In this document: in pieces, positions 44,641 to 56,152 of the stretch
Numbering within the stretch: the stretch's first letter is position 1
Layout: each line of letters opens with the position of its first letter
Assembly (NCBI GenBank): GCA_015698045.1
Contig: BLAL01000040.1
Coordinates: 164,501-228,500 of the forward strand
DNA from: Rhizophagus clarus
Lineage: Eukaryota; Glomeromycota; Glomeromycetes; Glomerales; Glomeraceae
Direction of reading: 5' to 3'
DNA: 64,000 nt
The notes under the pieces: generated by a model
What the model was told of the DNA's origin: nothing
What the model saw: only the letters and a program-made list of their open reading frames with translations
Databases searched by the model: none
Program-made: the position numbers and the translations under genes

Positions 44641-45689
44641 TTTTGACATTATTAAAACGATTTGTTAAATAACTTTTATAAAAACATTCTGTGCCTTTCA
44701 TATATTGTGTATTTAAAAAAAAATTATCCTTTTATTTAATGATCATAGGGCCATTGGTGTTCTGAATCTAATGATATAACTTTTACTATTCTGTTTTACC
44801 GAGTTTTACCAAATGTAAAATAAAATAAAAGTATATCGATCATAATATGACTTATCTGCAGCAAATGGAATTCCTTGAGATGCGGGTATGTTGTTTCTTT
44901 GGGAAGAATATCAGAATTGACTTTAAGAAATGTTCTAACGTTTCTTCTTTTTTAATTTTTGTAGGTGATAAGTTCTCTGGGCTTATTGGGATACAGGTAT
45001 ATTGTTTTTGTAGAAAGGCAGCGTTCGCAAGGCTCTGTAACAACGATCATCTATTTAAAAGTCAAAGCTTTCGTACTGGTAGATTTAAATATCATGAGAT
45101 TTCAATGTCGGTTAAATGAATTTTAAAATCATCGTCAGTAAATGATATAAAGGAAGATTCTTTGTCTCCATATTTTAAAAATAATTTTTAAAATTAAAAA
45201 TTATTAAAAGATAATGAAAATTTTGGTTATTTCTTTATTTTCAAAATTCTTTAAATATGATGGCAAATTTATACAAAATCCAGTTATTTTTGCTGCCTTA
45301 TTTAATTATTTTACATCAATAAAAAGCTTTTGGAGAATAAATAATACCATTAACAATTGCAAATAACTACAATTGTATTCATAAAACTTTTATTTGCAAC
45401 TGGTGTAAAAAGTGATGGGTTCTTAAAATAGCTGATGGGTTATAAAAAGTTATTATTATTTTAATTTTTAAGTATGAGTTGTAAAAAATTTTTTTATTTT
45501 CTGATTATTCTACATAAGATAGATTGATAAAATGAATGTGTAACACAATCGTATTTTGCACTGTTTACTTAATTTTTTATTAAAAATTCTTAATTTAAGC
45601 TAATTCCAAGGATCAGCGCATATGAACTAAAACCTTCTTTAAGCAATCCAATTCTAAACAGCTACTAACTAAGACAGAATTTAACATTG
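44641..45689. other. Non-coding part of outer element
   Basis: A splice-like block at 44958-45000 (TTTTTGTAG, then GTGATAAGTTCTCTGGGC..., then CAGGTAT) resembles a diverged unit of the array to the left. The frame at 44847-45119 runs through it and shows no protein pattern. Helicase sequence becomes recognisable at about 45690. Confidence 0.5.
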
Positions 45690-46735
45690 CCAAATGGTTT
45701 ATATATGATAATTCTTCAATATGTGTAGCAACTTGTGATCCTGCAAAGTAACGTATTTGTAAAATTCAAGGTCAACTCTATTTTAATATTTTCCCAGGTT
45801 TCTTACACCAATTACGTCCTTTAGCAGACTTTTCAGCCAACATCCATCAGGCAATCAAAATCATATTTACTCATATTCGAGATGTCTGGTGTTCAGAAGA
45901 TTGGAATGTAACTGAATATATTATCAAATGGTTTGCTAGTATGACTACTGGTAGAAAAATGTATTCGATTTTTTATCTTAAATCTGGTCAAGGCTAGGGT
46001 AAAGGTATTATAACTAATTTTATTCAGCGTTATGTTTTAGGTACTCAGCTAGTCTATAAAACAAGCGATCCTCAAACGATTTTAGGCAGTTTTAATGGGC
46101 AATTATTAGGTAAAGTACTTCTTTTGCTTGAAAAAATGCCAACAGAAAAAAGCCAATGGAATTCATTATATCGTGCTCTCAAAGATAAAGTTACTAGCGA
46201 TACTATTGAAATCCATGAAAAATATAAAACACCTACCCAATATAAAAACTTTATGTCTACTATCGTTCTTACTAATGAAAATGCTCTCAGAATTGAGAAT
46301 GATGATAGATGAACAGTTTTTCTAGATATCTCACCTGCTCGAAAAGGAGATTTGCAATATTTCAAACAGTTAGGTAATGCAATGAAATATCCAAGGGTAG
46401 GTGAGGCCTTCTATGCTTACTTAAAGGTTATTGCTGATAAATATCCAGATTTTAATGACAATCCACCTCCTATGACTGCACCGTTATTTCAATTTATAAA
46501 GGAAATGTATATAATAAATGATGATTATACTATTACATGCTTATCAGTTCATATATTATATGCCACCTATACAAGCTATTGTATAAGTAGAAATATTACA
46601 CCTTTATCTAAAGTTGTGGTTGCAAGAACATTATCTAATGAGTTAAATATAACAAGTAAACGAATTTATATAGATAAAAACGTATTAGAGTTTACAATTT
46701 ATCTAGAAAGACTTTATACGAAAATATTTTAGTAA
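45690..46735 (+). pseudogene. SF3 (D5-type) primase-helicase, catalytic part
   Basis: Reading through stops gives IAKWFIYDN..., FLHQLRPL, NVTEYIIKWFASM, Walker A FYLKSGQG-stop-GKGIITNF, Walker B KVLLLLEKMP, sensor 1 STIVLTNENAL, and the arginine-finger-region block DISPARKGDLQYF. This is the superfamily 3 order found in D5-type helicases of large DNA viruses and some Polinton-like elements; it would unwind element DNA ahead of PolB. Stops: TAG at about 45998 in the P-loop, where Trp or another residue stood, and TGA at about 46310 before TVFLDIS. Both look like transitions. The N-terminus is missing here and probably lies at 26019. Confidence 0.8.
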
Positions 46736-47686
46736 TAACTGGATTCATGAAACTGATGAGATTGATATCAAGAAGATTGATATTCCTAAAAATCTGTATC
46801 TAATCCTAAAGCTCTCGATCAGTTCTTAGCACAAATTGGAATAGATATACCAAATAAGCAAAAGAAAAATTCACCTCCAGTTCCTTCAAAGTTAGAACAA
46901 GAATAGACAGAAGACCAACCCGTTACTTCAGAATCTGTTGAAAACTTAATAGATAACTTCATAACAGAACCAAATACTCTTATACCACCTTCGGTTAAGT
47001 CAGAGCAAAAACCAGAAGTAGAGCAAGAACCAGAGGTAGAAGAACCAGAGATAGAGCCAGAATCATACGGAATACCTGGTCCTGTTATACCAGCTGAACT
47101 GACTATATCATAAGAAGTATTAAAGCCAGTTCAAAAAGTTAATTCAGATCACATGCCTAAAATAAATACCGCCAAATATTGGGAATAGTTAGATAAACAT
47201 AAATATGACTACATAAAGCCCTAGTACAAGAATTCTCGTGATGAAATGATAGATGAGCTATATTCTACAGCTAAAGAATGCTGGGCTAAATATATAGATG
47301 AAGATGACCCTTATAACTGGAATATCCTTTTAGCCGAATTGGAAGAATTTGATAAGATTCCATATAGAGATAACCTATATCTTGTCAAATTTGGTAATGC
47401 CATAGATAAGCTAAAAAAATGGATCAAATACAATGATAATGTAGATAGGCAAATAAAATGCTTAGAACTTGCCAACTATCTAAAAAGATACAACGAGAAT
47501 AAGGAAACTGTATTTGTAGAACCTCCTTCTGGCTATAAAGTTGCAAAATTACAACCACAGATAATAGAATGCTATAGCCAAATAAATGAACGTGAATGTA
47601 TGGAGGCCAATGATGAGGAATACGAATCAGATTATAATGATGGCTTATCTGATGATGGCTTATTTGATGAAATTGATCAATTATAA
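46736..47686 (+). pseudogene. Acidic C-terminal extension of the helicase or separate unknown protein
   Basis: After two small frame changes (about 46730 and 46800) the helicase frame resumes as NPKALDQFLAQIGIDIPNKQ..., a Pro/Glu-rich stretch (EPEVEEPEIEPESYG), then DELYSTAKECWAKYIDEDDPYNW... and an acidic end (SDYNDGLSDDGLFDEIDQL). Several TAG/TAA codons stand where Gln would fit. No domain is recognised. The same frame as the helicase suggests one ancestral gene. Confidence 0.45.
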
Positions 47687-47761
47687 GGGCTAGTTATTTT
47701 ATTTTTTCAAATATATTAACAAAAAATTAGTAATTAAATAAATACTATATATTTCAAAGAA

Positions 47762-49590
47762 ATGTTTTCAAGACTAGTTCGTCATTTACCAAATAGGCCA
47801 GATATCATAAAAGTTAAGTTTAGTGGCCGACAGTTCTTTAGAGAAAGAATTGCAAATCTTGATCCAAAACTTAAAGCCCGATATCCAGGTAAACAGTTTT
47901 AAATCTTACTTCCTTATGAAAACTAGAAGCCTGGTTAATAGACTACAGATCAAGAAGACGCAAATCTTTTCTCTCTACTTGACCACTATAATGAGAGCCA
48001 AATGCCTGATAATATAGGTGATCCAGAGTGGTTTGATAACTTTATCATTTATATGAGAGATTTACCAGCAGTATCAAGTGAATGTGGCGATACAAATGAT
48101 TGCCTTTATCAATGCTTAAAAATGGCTTATAGCTCTTATTCAAATATGCCTCAAAGTATTGAAAAACCTGAGTACATTAAAGATTATCTAAATCTGGCAT
48201 GAGATGATCCTATTCCAATTGCCTGTATTGAAAAAATAGAATGATTAGCTTGAAGTATTGCTATCAATATAATAGGTGATCATACTTATATTTCCAAGAG
48301 TCCAGCACAAAGAAGAATAACCCTTATTCTTACTAATGGACACTATTCAATCCAGATAGAAAACATCCTAGTTTTGAATGTAAAAGGCCAAAAAAACCTA
48401 TAACTTATCAAAAGAATAAAGTAAAAGATACTGTTTTTTTATATAATGGAAAGGATATCAAGTCTATTACTGTCCAGCAGTTTCAAAAACTTAAGTTTAA
48501 TAAAAACTACTCCTTCGTTTTAGTTAAATGTCAAGAATCATTAGAAAAGACATATATCAGAATTAATGCTGAACGAGATGCCTTTTTACTGGAGACGAAA
48601 AAGTTGGGCCTTCCAATTGATATATCATTACTTGATTGGAACATCAAGAAAACAGCTCTTTGGCTATTCGAAAAATTAAGTGTAGGTATTCCTGTTAATG
48701 AACCTCTTGACGCACTTGAGGCACAATGGATAAGTAAAGCAATAATGGAAGGAATTATCTGGGCACAAAATAACTGGAAAGGATATGGAAGGAGTTATGA
48801 TGATGCAAGTCTTTATCCTAGTATTCAGCAGTCAGCTTTAAACTTTCCTATCGGTAAAGGTAAGTTTCAGATTTTAAAAGACTTTACTAACCATCGAGAA
48901 TATAGCCATTTTGAAATATTTCGTGCAAGTATTGAAAGGAAGGATACTCCACTATTTCGATATAATTACCATAATGTATATACTCATATTGATCTTACAT
49001 GTGCCAAAGCTCTTGGCCTCCAAGTTACATTAATTCAGGATGGAATCTCTAATGCCCTTATTTATGAAAAAGAAACCCAAATTCGAGGTAGTGTAATCTT
49101 TAGAGAGTATGTAGATTTTCTCTTTAAAATTAAGAATCAAGGTGGTATCGCTAGCCAAGTAGCTAAAAGAATTCTTAATACACTATGAGGTGCACTTTGC
49201 CAAAAAAAGAAAATATACAAGACTCTTACAACATTGAGTAAGTCTTTTGACTTTCCAGATGATAAGGTATTAGATTCAATTGTACCAATAGGAGAAGAGC
49301 AGTGGAGATTCCAATTTATGAATCCAGGTAATCCTTTTAAAGGTGAATATCCAAGAATTGCCCCATTTCTTCTAGCACATGGTCGAAAGTTTATTTCTGA
49401 AATGGTACAACCCTATGTGGATAAAGTCAGGCGTATTTATACTGATGGGTTCATTCTAGAAGAAGATGTTAACAACTCTCCTCTTTATACCTGCTCTAAA
49501 GATGCATTTAAGACTCTAAAAGCTCTAAAATTCGAAAAAGAAGAAGAGTGTCATGTAAAAAATGCTAATCAAGTAGTATGGATTGTGTAA
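47762..49590 (+). pseudogene. polB: Family B DNA polymerase of outer element with OTU-like N-terminus
   Basis: ATG at 47762. The N-terminal third contains SSECGDTNDCLYQCLKMAY (48080-48130) and later ILTNGHYS (about 48330-48350), the Cys and His blocks of an OTU-like peptidase fold. The polymerase part has motif A YDDASLYPSIQ (about 48797), motif B KRILNTL-stop-GALCQKK (about 49160-49205) and motif C RRIYTDGFIL (about 49427). The TDG form and short palm separate it from the inner PolB (DTDS). TAA/TAG codons replace Gln in KQF-ILLPYEN-KPG--TT, TGA replaces Arg or Trp, and one base is lost near 48350, so it is dead. It copied the element when active. Confidence 0.8.
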
Positions 49591-49626
49591 TTAAATATTT
49601 TTTTTCTTAGATGTAGTAATAAAAAA

Positions 49627-50049
49627 ATGGAACACAACTCATTCCCATTCACAAACAAACATTCTAGTTTTATCAAGCATGAAACGTATTTGGCTGATAT
49701 TATAGAAGCTTTAAAGAATATTATATTGGCAGGTTTACGAGATAGATACAGTAAAGAAAGTTATCTTATAAAAAATCACGTAAACTATATTAAGAAAATA
49801 GAGTCTGCCAATAATCCAGAAAACTATATTCATTATACAGCTAAGAAATTGTTGCCAAATAAAGAATCGCATGCTGAGAAGGTTATCCAGATTCAAGAAA
49901 AATATTCGCATAATCCAGACCTTGCTTTTAGAATTATAAAAGTATATGATTTATATAAGCATATTCTTAAGGAAGTATCACCTAGACGTAAACTTAATGA
50001 AAATGAACCTGAAGATATATTAGCTAAACTTCTTAGCAATAAGCCATAA
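49627..50049 (+). CDS. Small helical protein downstream of PolB (outer copy)
   Basis: 140 residues, the only fully open gene of the outer element apart from short ones. Alignable by eye with the inner protein at 32861-33208: NPENYIHYTAKKLLPNKESHAEKV against DPNNYIKTLAVKMFPKEEAYTERL, then VYDLYKHILKE against LYELYYQIAKE. ATG at 49627, 37 bp after the PolB stop. Conserved order in two otherwise diverged elements argues for a real function linked to the polymerase. Family unknown. Confidence 0.7.
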   Translation: MEHNSFPFTNKHSSFIKHETYLADIIEALKNIILAGLRDRYSKESYLIKNHVNYIKKIESANNPENYIHYTAKKLLPNKESHAEKVIQIQEKYSHNPDLAFRIIKVYDLYKHILKEVSPRRKLNENEPEDILAKLLSNKP

Positions 50050-50222
50050 ATTTATTATTGAAAATTTGCATAAAGACTGATGACGAAGTAACTTTATTAC
50101 TAGGCATTTTTTATTTTTTTGTACAAAGGCTGATGACAAAGTAACTTTGTCATTAGGTATTATTTATTTTTAGAAAAAATCATAATTGAACATAGCCTAT
50201 ACTAATGTATTAATAAAAAAAG

Positions 50223-50804
50223 ATGAGTGCTAATAGATATACTATTAATCCATTGATTGGTAGAACAATTCGTGTTGGCAGTTCAACATTCAATCAGCTA
50301 GTTATAGAAGCATATAATTATCTTGATAGTGGATTGGTTCAAAAAGCAACTGCACCTCCACTTACAGAAACAAGGCAAAGTTATCTTAATATAGAAACTG
50401 GACGTATGGTTCAATATAGGACTAAAACGTATTTTTATTTAATTCAAAGAGCTTATGAAATAATAGAAGATTACTATCTTATTCCTTCAAGATTTGTAGA
50501 AATTGCGCAATCCTATCCTTCTCTATTATATTTACATGGTACTCAAAGAAGACTTGAATATATTGATGTTGCACTTAGAAGAGTTAACTTTTATGCTGAA
50601 CAGAATCGGCTTAATTCAGATTATAGACAAAGGGTTGAAGAAACACGCCAATTTGTTGAAAGAAGATAAAGAGAAACACAACAAGAGGCACAATTAAGAA
50701 GGCTTGCCGAACTTAACATTGCCTTATGTAAAGAATGCCAAATGCCTATAAATCTTAATAAGTTACCTGAAAGTGGTTTATGTGAAGACTGCAGTAAAGA
50801 ATAA
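50223..50804 (+). pseudogene. NPxxGR-motif protein with C-terminal zinc ribbon, one TAA
   Basis: Two copies of a short motif sit at residues 8-25 (INPLIGRTIRVGSSTFNQL) and about 57-75 (LNIETGRMVQYRTKTYFYL). They resemble the NPxTGRxI...Y/F-xxL core of the 2-cysteine adaptor domain known from large DNA viruses, though without its cysteines. After TAA at 50667-50669 (Gln would fit) the frame continues to CKECQMPINLNKLPESGLCEDC, a four-Cys ribbon, ending at 50804. A structural or adaptor role is inference. Confidence 0.5.
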
Positions 50805-50863
50805 ATATAAAAAACAGGTAATTAAATTATTTTATTTTTTATATAGAAAATTTCGAATAAAAG

Positions 50864-51418
50864 ATGGTTGAGCAAATTAGAAAATACTGCCCAGTTTGTG
50901 GACTTGCATTGGCCAAGCCAAGAAGAGGCTTATCTACTATCAAATTCTGATGTACAGTGCATGAATGTGCTGATATAGATAGCTTACATAAAAGTATATA
51001 TAAGCTAATCAAAATATTTAGATGTGTTTCACAAGATGATAAACTTACTTTTACCTTTACTCAAGACTATGAGTATCAGCTAGAATACGAAGAATTTGAA
51101 TCGATTAAGATTTGGCTACTCAAACAGATTAATGGGCTAGATAGAGATGTAGGGGAAAAAGCTTTATATCGATTATTATTTGATTTATATGCAGAAGAAG
51201 GGATAAATGAACCTTTTGCCGTATTTTATGATATATATTGTGATAAAGTGAATAATTCATTAAGCAAAAACTTTATTTTCTGTACATTGAAGGCCCTTGG
51301 TTTAGTAATGAAAATGTCAAGAATAGTAGTAAATGGCAGGGAAAAAAGTATTATATTTATAAATACGACTAAAGAAGAGTTGCTTGAGCTTTTTAGAAAG
51401 AATGGAATAGACTATTGA
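50864..51418 (+). pseudogene. Zinc-ribbon protein with helical, possibly winged-helix C-terminus, one TGA
   Basis: ATG at 50864 gives KYCPVCGLALAKPRRGLSTIKF, then TGA (about 50949), then CTVHECADIDSL, so a four-Cys ribbon spans the stop. The rest (QDYEYQLEYEEFESIKIWLLKQINGLDRDVGEKALYRLLFDLY..., ILFCTLKALGLVMKM...) is helical and ends FRKNGIDY. The short helices with a basic wing (SRIVVNGREKSIIFIN) could be a winged helix. No named family. TGA probably replaces TGG or CGA. Confidence 0.5.
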
Positions 51419-52670
51419 TTCCTACCTGCAAGATAGGCTTTTTCATTAAGCCATCATTGAATAGTTTTAGAAGTGCTTCGATACCTTCTATTATTTTTTT
51501 ATCACTTAGAAGACGCTTATTCAAAAGTTTTCTATATCGATCAAAAGGTGATACTGATACTGGGAAGTTATCTCTAGTAACATATACATTCTTAACTTGA
51601 GATAGGAATTTCTTATACTCATCTCTAAGAGTACAATCATTTATTCCATAAGCTTCTCTAAAAACATATTTAGCCCAAATATCTGAATTTTTTGCTTTTG
51701 ATAAGGCATCTTGTTTCAAGTAAAGTTTACGTTCCTTAGGAGAAGGAAAGTTCTGGACAAATTCTTCTAACAAATTATTCTTTTTAGCTTCAGCTATTGC
51801 CTTCTGTCCATAAGAAGTAAATCGACTAAAATCATTTTTGGATGATTCTAAAATTGTTCTAGAATCATTCTTGGATGATTTTAGATCGATCTTAGATGAA
51901 TCTGTAATGATTCTAGAATTATTCTTGAATGATCTTAGATCGATCTTAGATGAACACATGATCATTCTAGAATCGTTCTTCGATGATTCCATAAAAGTTC
52001 TAAGACTAGTATCCCATCAAACTCTAATTGATAGAGGATCAGTTTTAGGACGTCTCAAGTCAAATACTATGAATTCTCTACTTAAAGTTAGTTCGTCAAT
52101 TATTGGAGCAAGAGAATCTGATTCATTAGTATATTGTCTAATGATACGCTTTGTATCACTTAAACTGCCATGTCCATCATGTAGAGAAATATAATTTACA
52201 TTTTCTCGAATTGCTTTTGGAATAGCAAAGAATCTTTGGGTAACATAAATGGCTGAAATATTTTTATGTCGTCCATGAGTAAAATAACCAGTTATTTTTT
52301 CTTGAATATTTTTAGGGGCATCCATTAAATCCTTAAATATAACTACAGTAGCAATTTTGGGATCAAAGTCTTCTACATCTGGCATTTGGTGATATGAGAC
52401 TGCTTCAAATGCTACACTCTCATCATCATTAAAGAAATCCTTTACTATTTGCCATTTAGGTTCATTTAAATATCTACCAATAAGGACTATTTCATCACAA
52501 AGAATATATCGAGTCCCATCCTCTTTGGCTTTTGCGTCTCCCATTAGTAAATTAATAAGCATAGTAGTCTTTTCAGAATCTGAGCTACCAGTTACAGCAA
52601 AACGAAAGGGTCATATTGGAGCATATTCATTTCCTTGCCTAGTATCATTACTATATTCATCCAAATACAT
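51393..52670 (-). pseudogene. FtsK/HerA-type (A32-like) packaging ATPase with repeat tail
   Basis: ATG at 52670. TGA precedes PFRFAVTGSSDSEKTTMLINLL, a Walker A whose second Gly reads Glu (GSSDSEKTT against GSSGSGKT). Then come ILCDEIVLIGRY, KIATVVIFKDLMD (Walker B region), NISAIYVTQRFFAIPKAIRENVNYISL (sensor, Arg) and ELTLSREFIVFDLRR. This is the order of A32-like genome-packaging ATPases of Polintons and large DNA viruses. After a TGA at 52017-52019 the frame continues through three tandem SSKIDL(R/K)SxKNxSR repeats (51992-51840) and a helical end at 51393. It overlaps the end of the preceding plus-strand gene by 26 bp. Confidence 0.75.
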
Positions 52671-52720
52671 ATAAGTCCATTTTAAGCAATTAATAGTATA
52701 TAGTGTATAGTATATTCAAA

Positions 52721-53371
52721 ATGGCATATGTTCCCACTGATCCTACAGGACCCTCTTCAGCATATTTAGTAGCAATAGATATTAATCAGCTAATTAATGC
52801 ACTTAAGAATGATACAGATGCCCTGCTGGTAAATAGTCAAATAATTGTTACACCAAATCTTATAAATATTAATCACGAGATTAAGCACATTATTGGATTG
52901 ATTATAGCTCATGCTATATAGGTTGAAGAAAGAGTAAGACAAACTAGGGAAGAGCTTGATACTTCGACTGGCTTATTAAAGTATTTGCAAGAAGTGACTA
53001 ATGCTAGAGAACGTGAGATTCATGGTATTAGACAACATCTTATTGCATGTCAAAATGAGAGGAACAGATTGCAAAATAAGAGAAATCATCTGGTAAATGC
53101 AAATCGTGATCAAGCTAATCAATTACAAGATTAGCAAGTACAGCAAAGAAGAATTAGGGATACTTTGCAACAAAGAAATAATAGATTAACACACCAACTT
53201 GCAATAGAACGACTTACATCTAGAAACTTGGGACGAATTCGTGATAGAATGCAAGCACAATTGGCTGCTCTTAAAATTCAGGCGCAGTGGTTTCGAATTA
53301 GACAAGCTGGACATATAGTTAACAATCTTCATCTGGATAATCCACAAGTAATATGGCTACCGTTGCAATAG
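52721..53371 (+). pseudogene. Coiled-coil protein preceding Gag (outer element), two TAG
   Basis: ATG at 52721 (MAYVPTDPTGPSSAYL...). The frame runs to 53371 with TAG at 52919-52921 and about 53132, both where Gln fits. Residues 70-190 are a long coiled coil (REELDTSTGLLKYLQEVTNARERE..., RNRLQNKRNHLVNANRDQ). It matches the coiled-coil N-terminus of the inner Gag in position and style. Its last 19 bp overlap the Gag ATG in the -1 frame. Confidence 0.65.
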
Positions 53372-54820
53372 GAATGCCAGTTTTTGCTGAAAATGATGAC
53401 GATGATCTTGAGAGATTTTTTGAGTTATATAAGGGTTATATTCATAGTATTGGAATTGATCCATTGGCTGTTGCTGGTAATCCAGCAGGTTAGGAGAAAG
53501 CTATGGGTATACTTTGTGCTTGCTTAACTGGTCCAGCTGCCAGATGGTATGATAGTAATATTTTAGGAAAAAGAGTTAAGCTTAGAAATATTCTTCTTCG
53601 TGCTGCACATGGTGATGAGACGGCATTTAAGGCTTTAGCTGGTAATGCTACTAATTGTCCAGTAAATATATGGGTTAACCCTTTTTGTGCAAGAGATATT
53701 ATGGCACCTGGTGGTATAGGTGCTAATGTTCTAGTTACTAATGTCTGGCCTGATTATGCCATAGAAAGGAATAGAGATATTTGGCTAAATCGGGCTGATA
53801 TGGAGTTTACTAATGACCCTCTTAACCACAATGTTGTTGGTGGTGCAGCTAGAGCTGGTGTTGCAATTGCTGGTGGAGCAGGTGCTGGTCATCCATATGT
53901 AATCCCAGCTTATCCCTGTCATGTTCTAATTAAAATGTGTAATGAATTTCCTACAAAGCAGAATGCTAGACACCAGTTAAGGTTTGGCAATCTTTTTCAA
54001 GAAAACATGCTTGTTCGAGATTTCTATAATAAAGTTAGAAGAAGTGCTGAGTTATTAGGCTATGGTAATGATATTTTAGTTAATCAGTTTCTAAGAGGTC
54101 TGAATGATGATTATGCTATTGAGGCTGAAAGAATTGGTGTTGAACGGGATATAGAGGAATTGGTAAGTCTTCTTGAACAAGTTGAAAAAAGAAAGGCTGA
54201 ATTACGTATTGATAGAGAAAAACAAGAAAATATACGTTATCAGAGGGATAGACAAATTATTCCAGAGCAATTGCCACCAGTTAGTCAAGAGCCAGTTATA
54301 TTAATACCAGTCCAACATCATGCAGTTACCCAAGGAGAGATAAATCGTTTATTGCAACAACAGGCTGAAACTTTTCAATCCTAAATTCTTCAATTACAGG
54401 AGAGTCTTAAGGCTCGAGATGTAAAGCCTGTTTATAAACCTAAGCCTAAACCTAAGCCTCAATATCATGATGATTGGGAATTTTATGTATAGGATCCATA
54501 TCCTGATGAAGGTCCTAATCTGTTTGATGAAGATAGGAATAATGATAGGCATTTACAATATATATTTGATGTAGCAAGTGGATCTGCTCCTAGAAATACA
54601 TTGGAACAAAGATTAGCTAGTAAGATTGCTAAAAGAATCGCAAAAGCTAGAGAAAGACGTGAAGATGCAAAGTTAAATAGGGCAATGCGTGAACTTTCTT
54701 TGAATGATCATGATGATCCTATGGATACTTCTAATGCTATTTGAGGTGTACCTATAGAGTTAGTTCAAAGTGAGAATGGAGAAATTATGCTTGTCCAAAA
54801 AAAAGATAGTTTCAAATAAA
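53353..54820 (+). pseudogene. gag: Gag-like protein of outer element
   Basis: ATG at 53353 (MATVAIGMPVFAENDDDDLERFFELYKGY). TAG near 53491 stands where Trp fits (NPAG-stop-EKAMGILCACLTGPAARWYD), the LTGPAARW block of Ty3-type Gag. Then come a Gly/Ala-rich insert (VVGGAARAGVAIAGGAGAGHP) and a second Gag block (FGNLFQENMLVRDFYNKVRRSAELLGYGNDILVNQFLRGLNDD). A charged helix and a KPKPKPKPQ linker follow. Further stops TAA (54382), TAG and TGA occur before TAA at about 54818. No CCHC knuckle was found, unlike the inner Gag. It would form particles if intact. Confidence 0.7.
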
Positions 54821-54826
54821 AGTAAG

Positions 54827-55507
54827 ATGTCAAACCCTAGTTCTGCATCTAAATTGACATCTAAATTGACATCTAGATTGACATCTAAATCGATATCTAA
54901 ATCAACTGAAGTGGTGAAAATTCCACCAACAAACTTTACTAAAACGGAGCTTATAAATCTCCTAAAACTTGCTGATATCAGAAAGATTATTCAGGAGATT
55001 GTTTATAAAATATTAGAAAATTATGAAAGTGCTTCTCAAGAACAACCAGAAGTATAAGAGGAATATTTAGGTCCAATGGCTATGGATATTGATGTTGCTC
55101 AGTTGGAAAATTCTAAGGATCTTTTGGCTATAAATGGAAATGTAAATGGGATAGATATTCAGTATTTAGCTGATTCCTGTGCTAATGTCTCGTTTATCCA
55201 AGAAAAAGCAGTTTCAGAACTAAAACTAAAAGCTGATAAATCTATAAAGCATAGTATTACTAGTACGTCAGGGCCAAGTAAAACACTTGGTATAGTAAAA
55301 AATGTATCGATAGAGCTTTTACCAGATTGTATTATTAAAGAAAATCTTGTAGTCCTGAAAGGATATAAGCATAGAGAGATTGGTTTGATCTGAGCATGTC
55401 TTAAAAGGTATAATTATGATATTCATGAATTTAGAAAGCATATCACTCTTACATGCAATAATAAGGACTATTTTATTCCTATAATTCCAGATGCAAATAG
55501 AACATAA
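54827..55507 (+). pseudogene. Retropepsin-like protease of outer element
   Basis: The ATG at 54827 opens a Ser/Lys/Thr repeat (SKLTSKLTSRLTSKS; DNA ACATCTAAATTG repeated). A helical stretch, TAA at 55055-55057 and then MAMDIDVAQLENSKDLLAINGNVNGIDIQYLADSCANVSFI follow, where ADSCANVSF is the active-site block with Cys in place of Gly/Thr. KNVSIELLPDCIIKENLVVL fits the next strands. TGA at about 55391 precedes a last segment to 55507. The frame is +1 to Gag, so it used its own start or a frameshift since lost. Confidence 0.65.
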
Positions 55508-55559
55508 AAAAAAATATATATATATAAAATTAGATCCATTCAACAGATTCTAGATAAGG

Positions 55560-56152
55560 TTAATCTGGATCTTCATCAGAATCACTTGGATCCTTTGAGT
55601 ACTCTGATTGCCAGTTTGTAGGATCGTCTGGATCTTTATCTTCCCAGTAATCTGATTGCCAAATTGTTTCTTCTGGTTTATCATGGAATATTAGGATTTC
55701 ATAAGAATCTAATCCATCAGCTAGTATTTTGATATTATTAATTATATGATTTTTTTTTTCTTTTTCTTTCTTATATACAAATCCATCTTGTAACATAATT
55801 TTTTCTATCTCTATCTTGATACACAAAGGCTTTTTCTTTTTTATTGGCTAAATCTATAAATTTTTTGTATAGAGAATCTTTAAGAGCTTTATTCGTATCT
55901 AAATATTTTTTAAAAGCATGTTCTAATTCTTCATCACTATTCTTATAATTTACTACAGCTTTCCAATAGTCTTCCTCTGCAAGCTGATCAAGATAATAAA
56001 TAATATTACAAGTAATTTCATGTATCTGAAATATATCTGTTCTCTCTATTGGAGTATTAACAATGTGGCTAGTTTTCTTGATTGGAGTATTTAGCCAATT
56101 TTCTACTCATTTTGGGGATACATCTAAGAATGTAGCAATGTCAGTATACATT
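55560..56152 (-). pseudogene. Unknown acidic protein, broken frame
   Basis: ATG at 56152 gives MYTDIATFLDVSPK, TGA, then VENWLNTPIKKTSHIVNTPIERTD..., helical HAFKKYLDTNKALKDSLYKKFIDLANK. A shift near 55800 leads into the frame ending in an acidic stretch of W-QSDYWEDKDPDDP and W-QSEYSKDPSD repeats at 55690-55560. The first part has a helix-turn-helix-like rhythm. No family is recognised. Confidence 0.4.

Noticed and set aside
44847..45119. 90-codon frame
   Set aside because: Runs through a splice-like repeat unit and A+T-rich DNA and has no recognisable feature.
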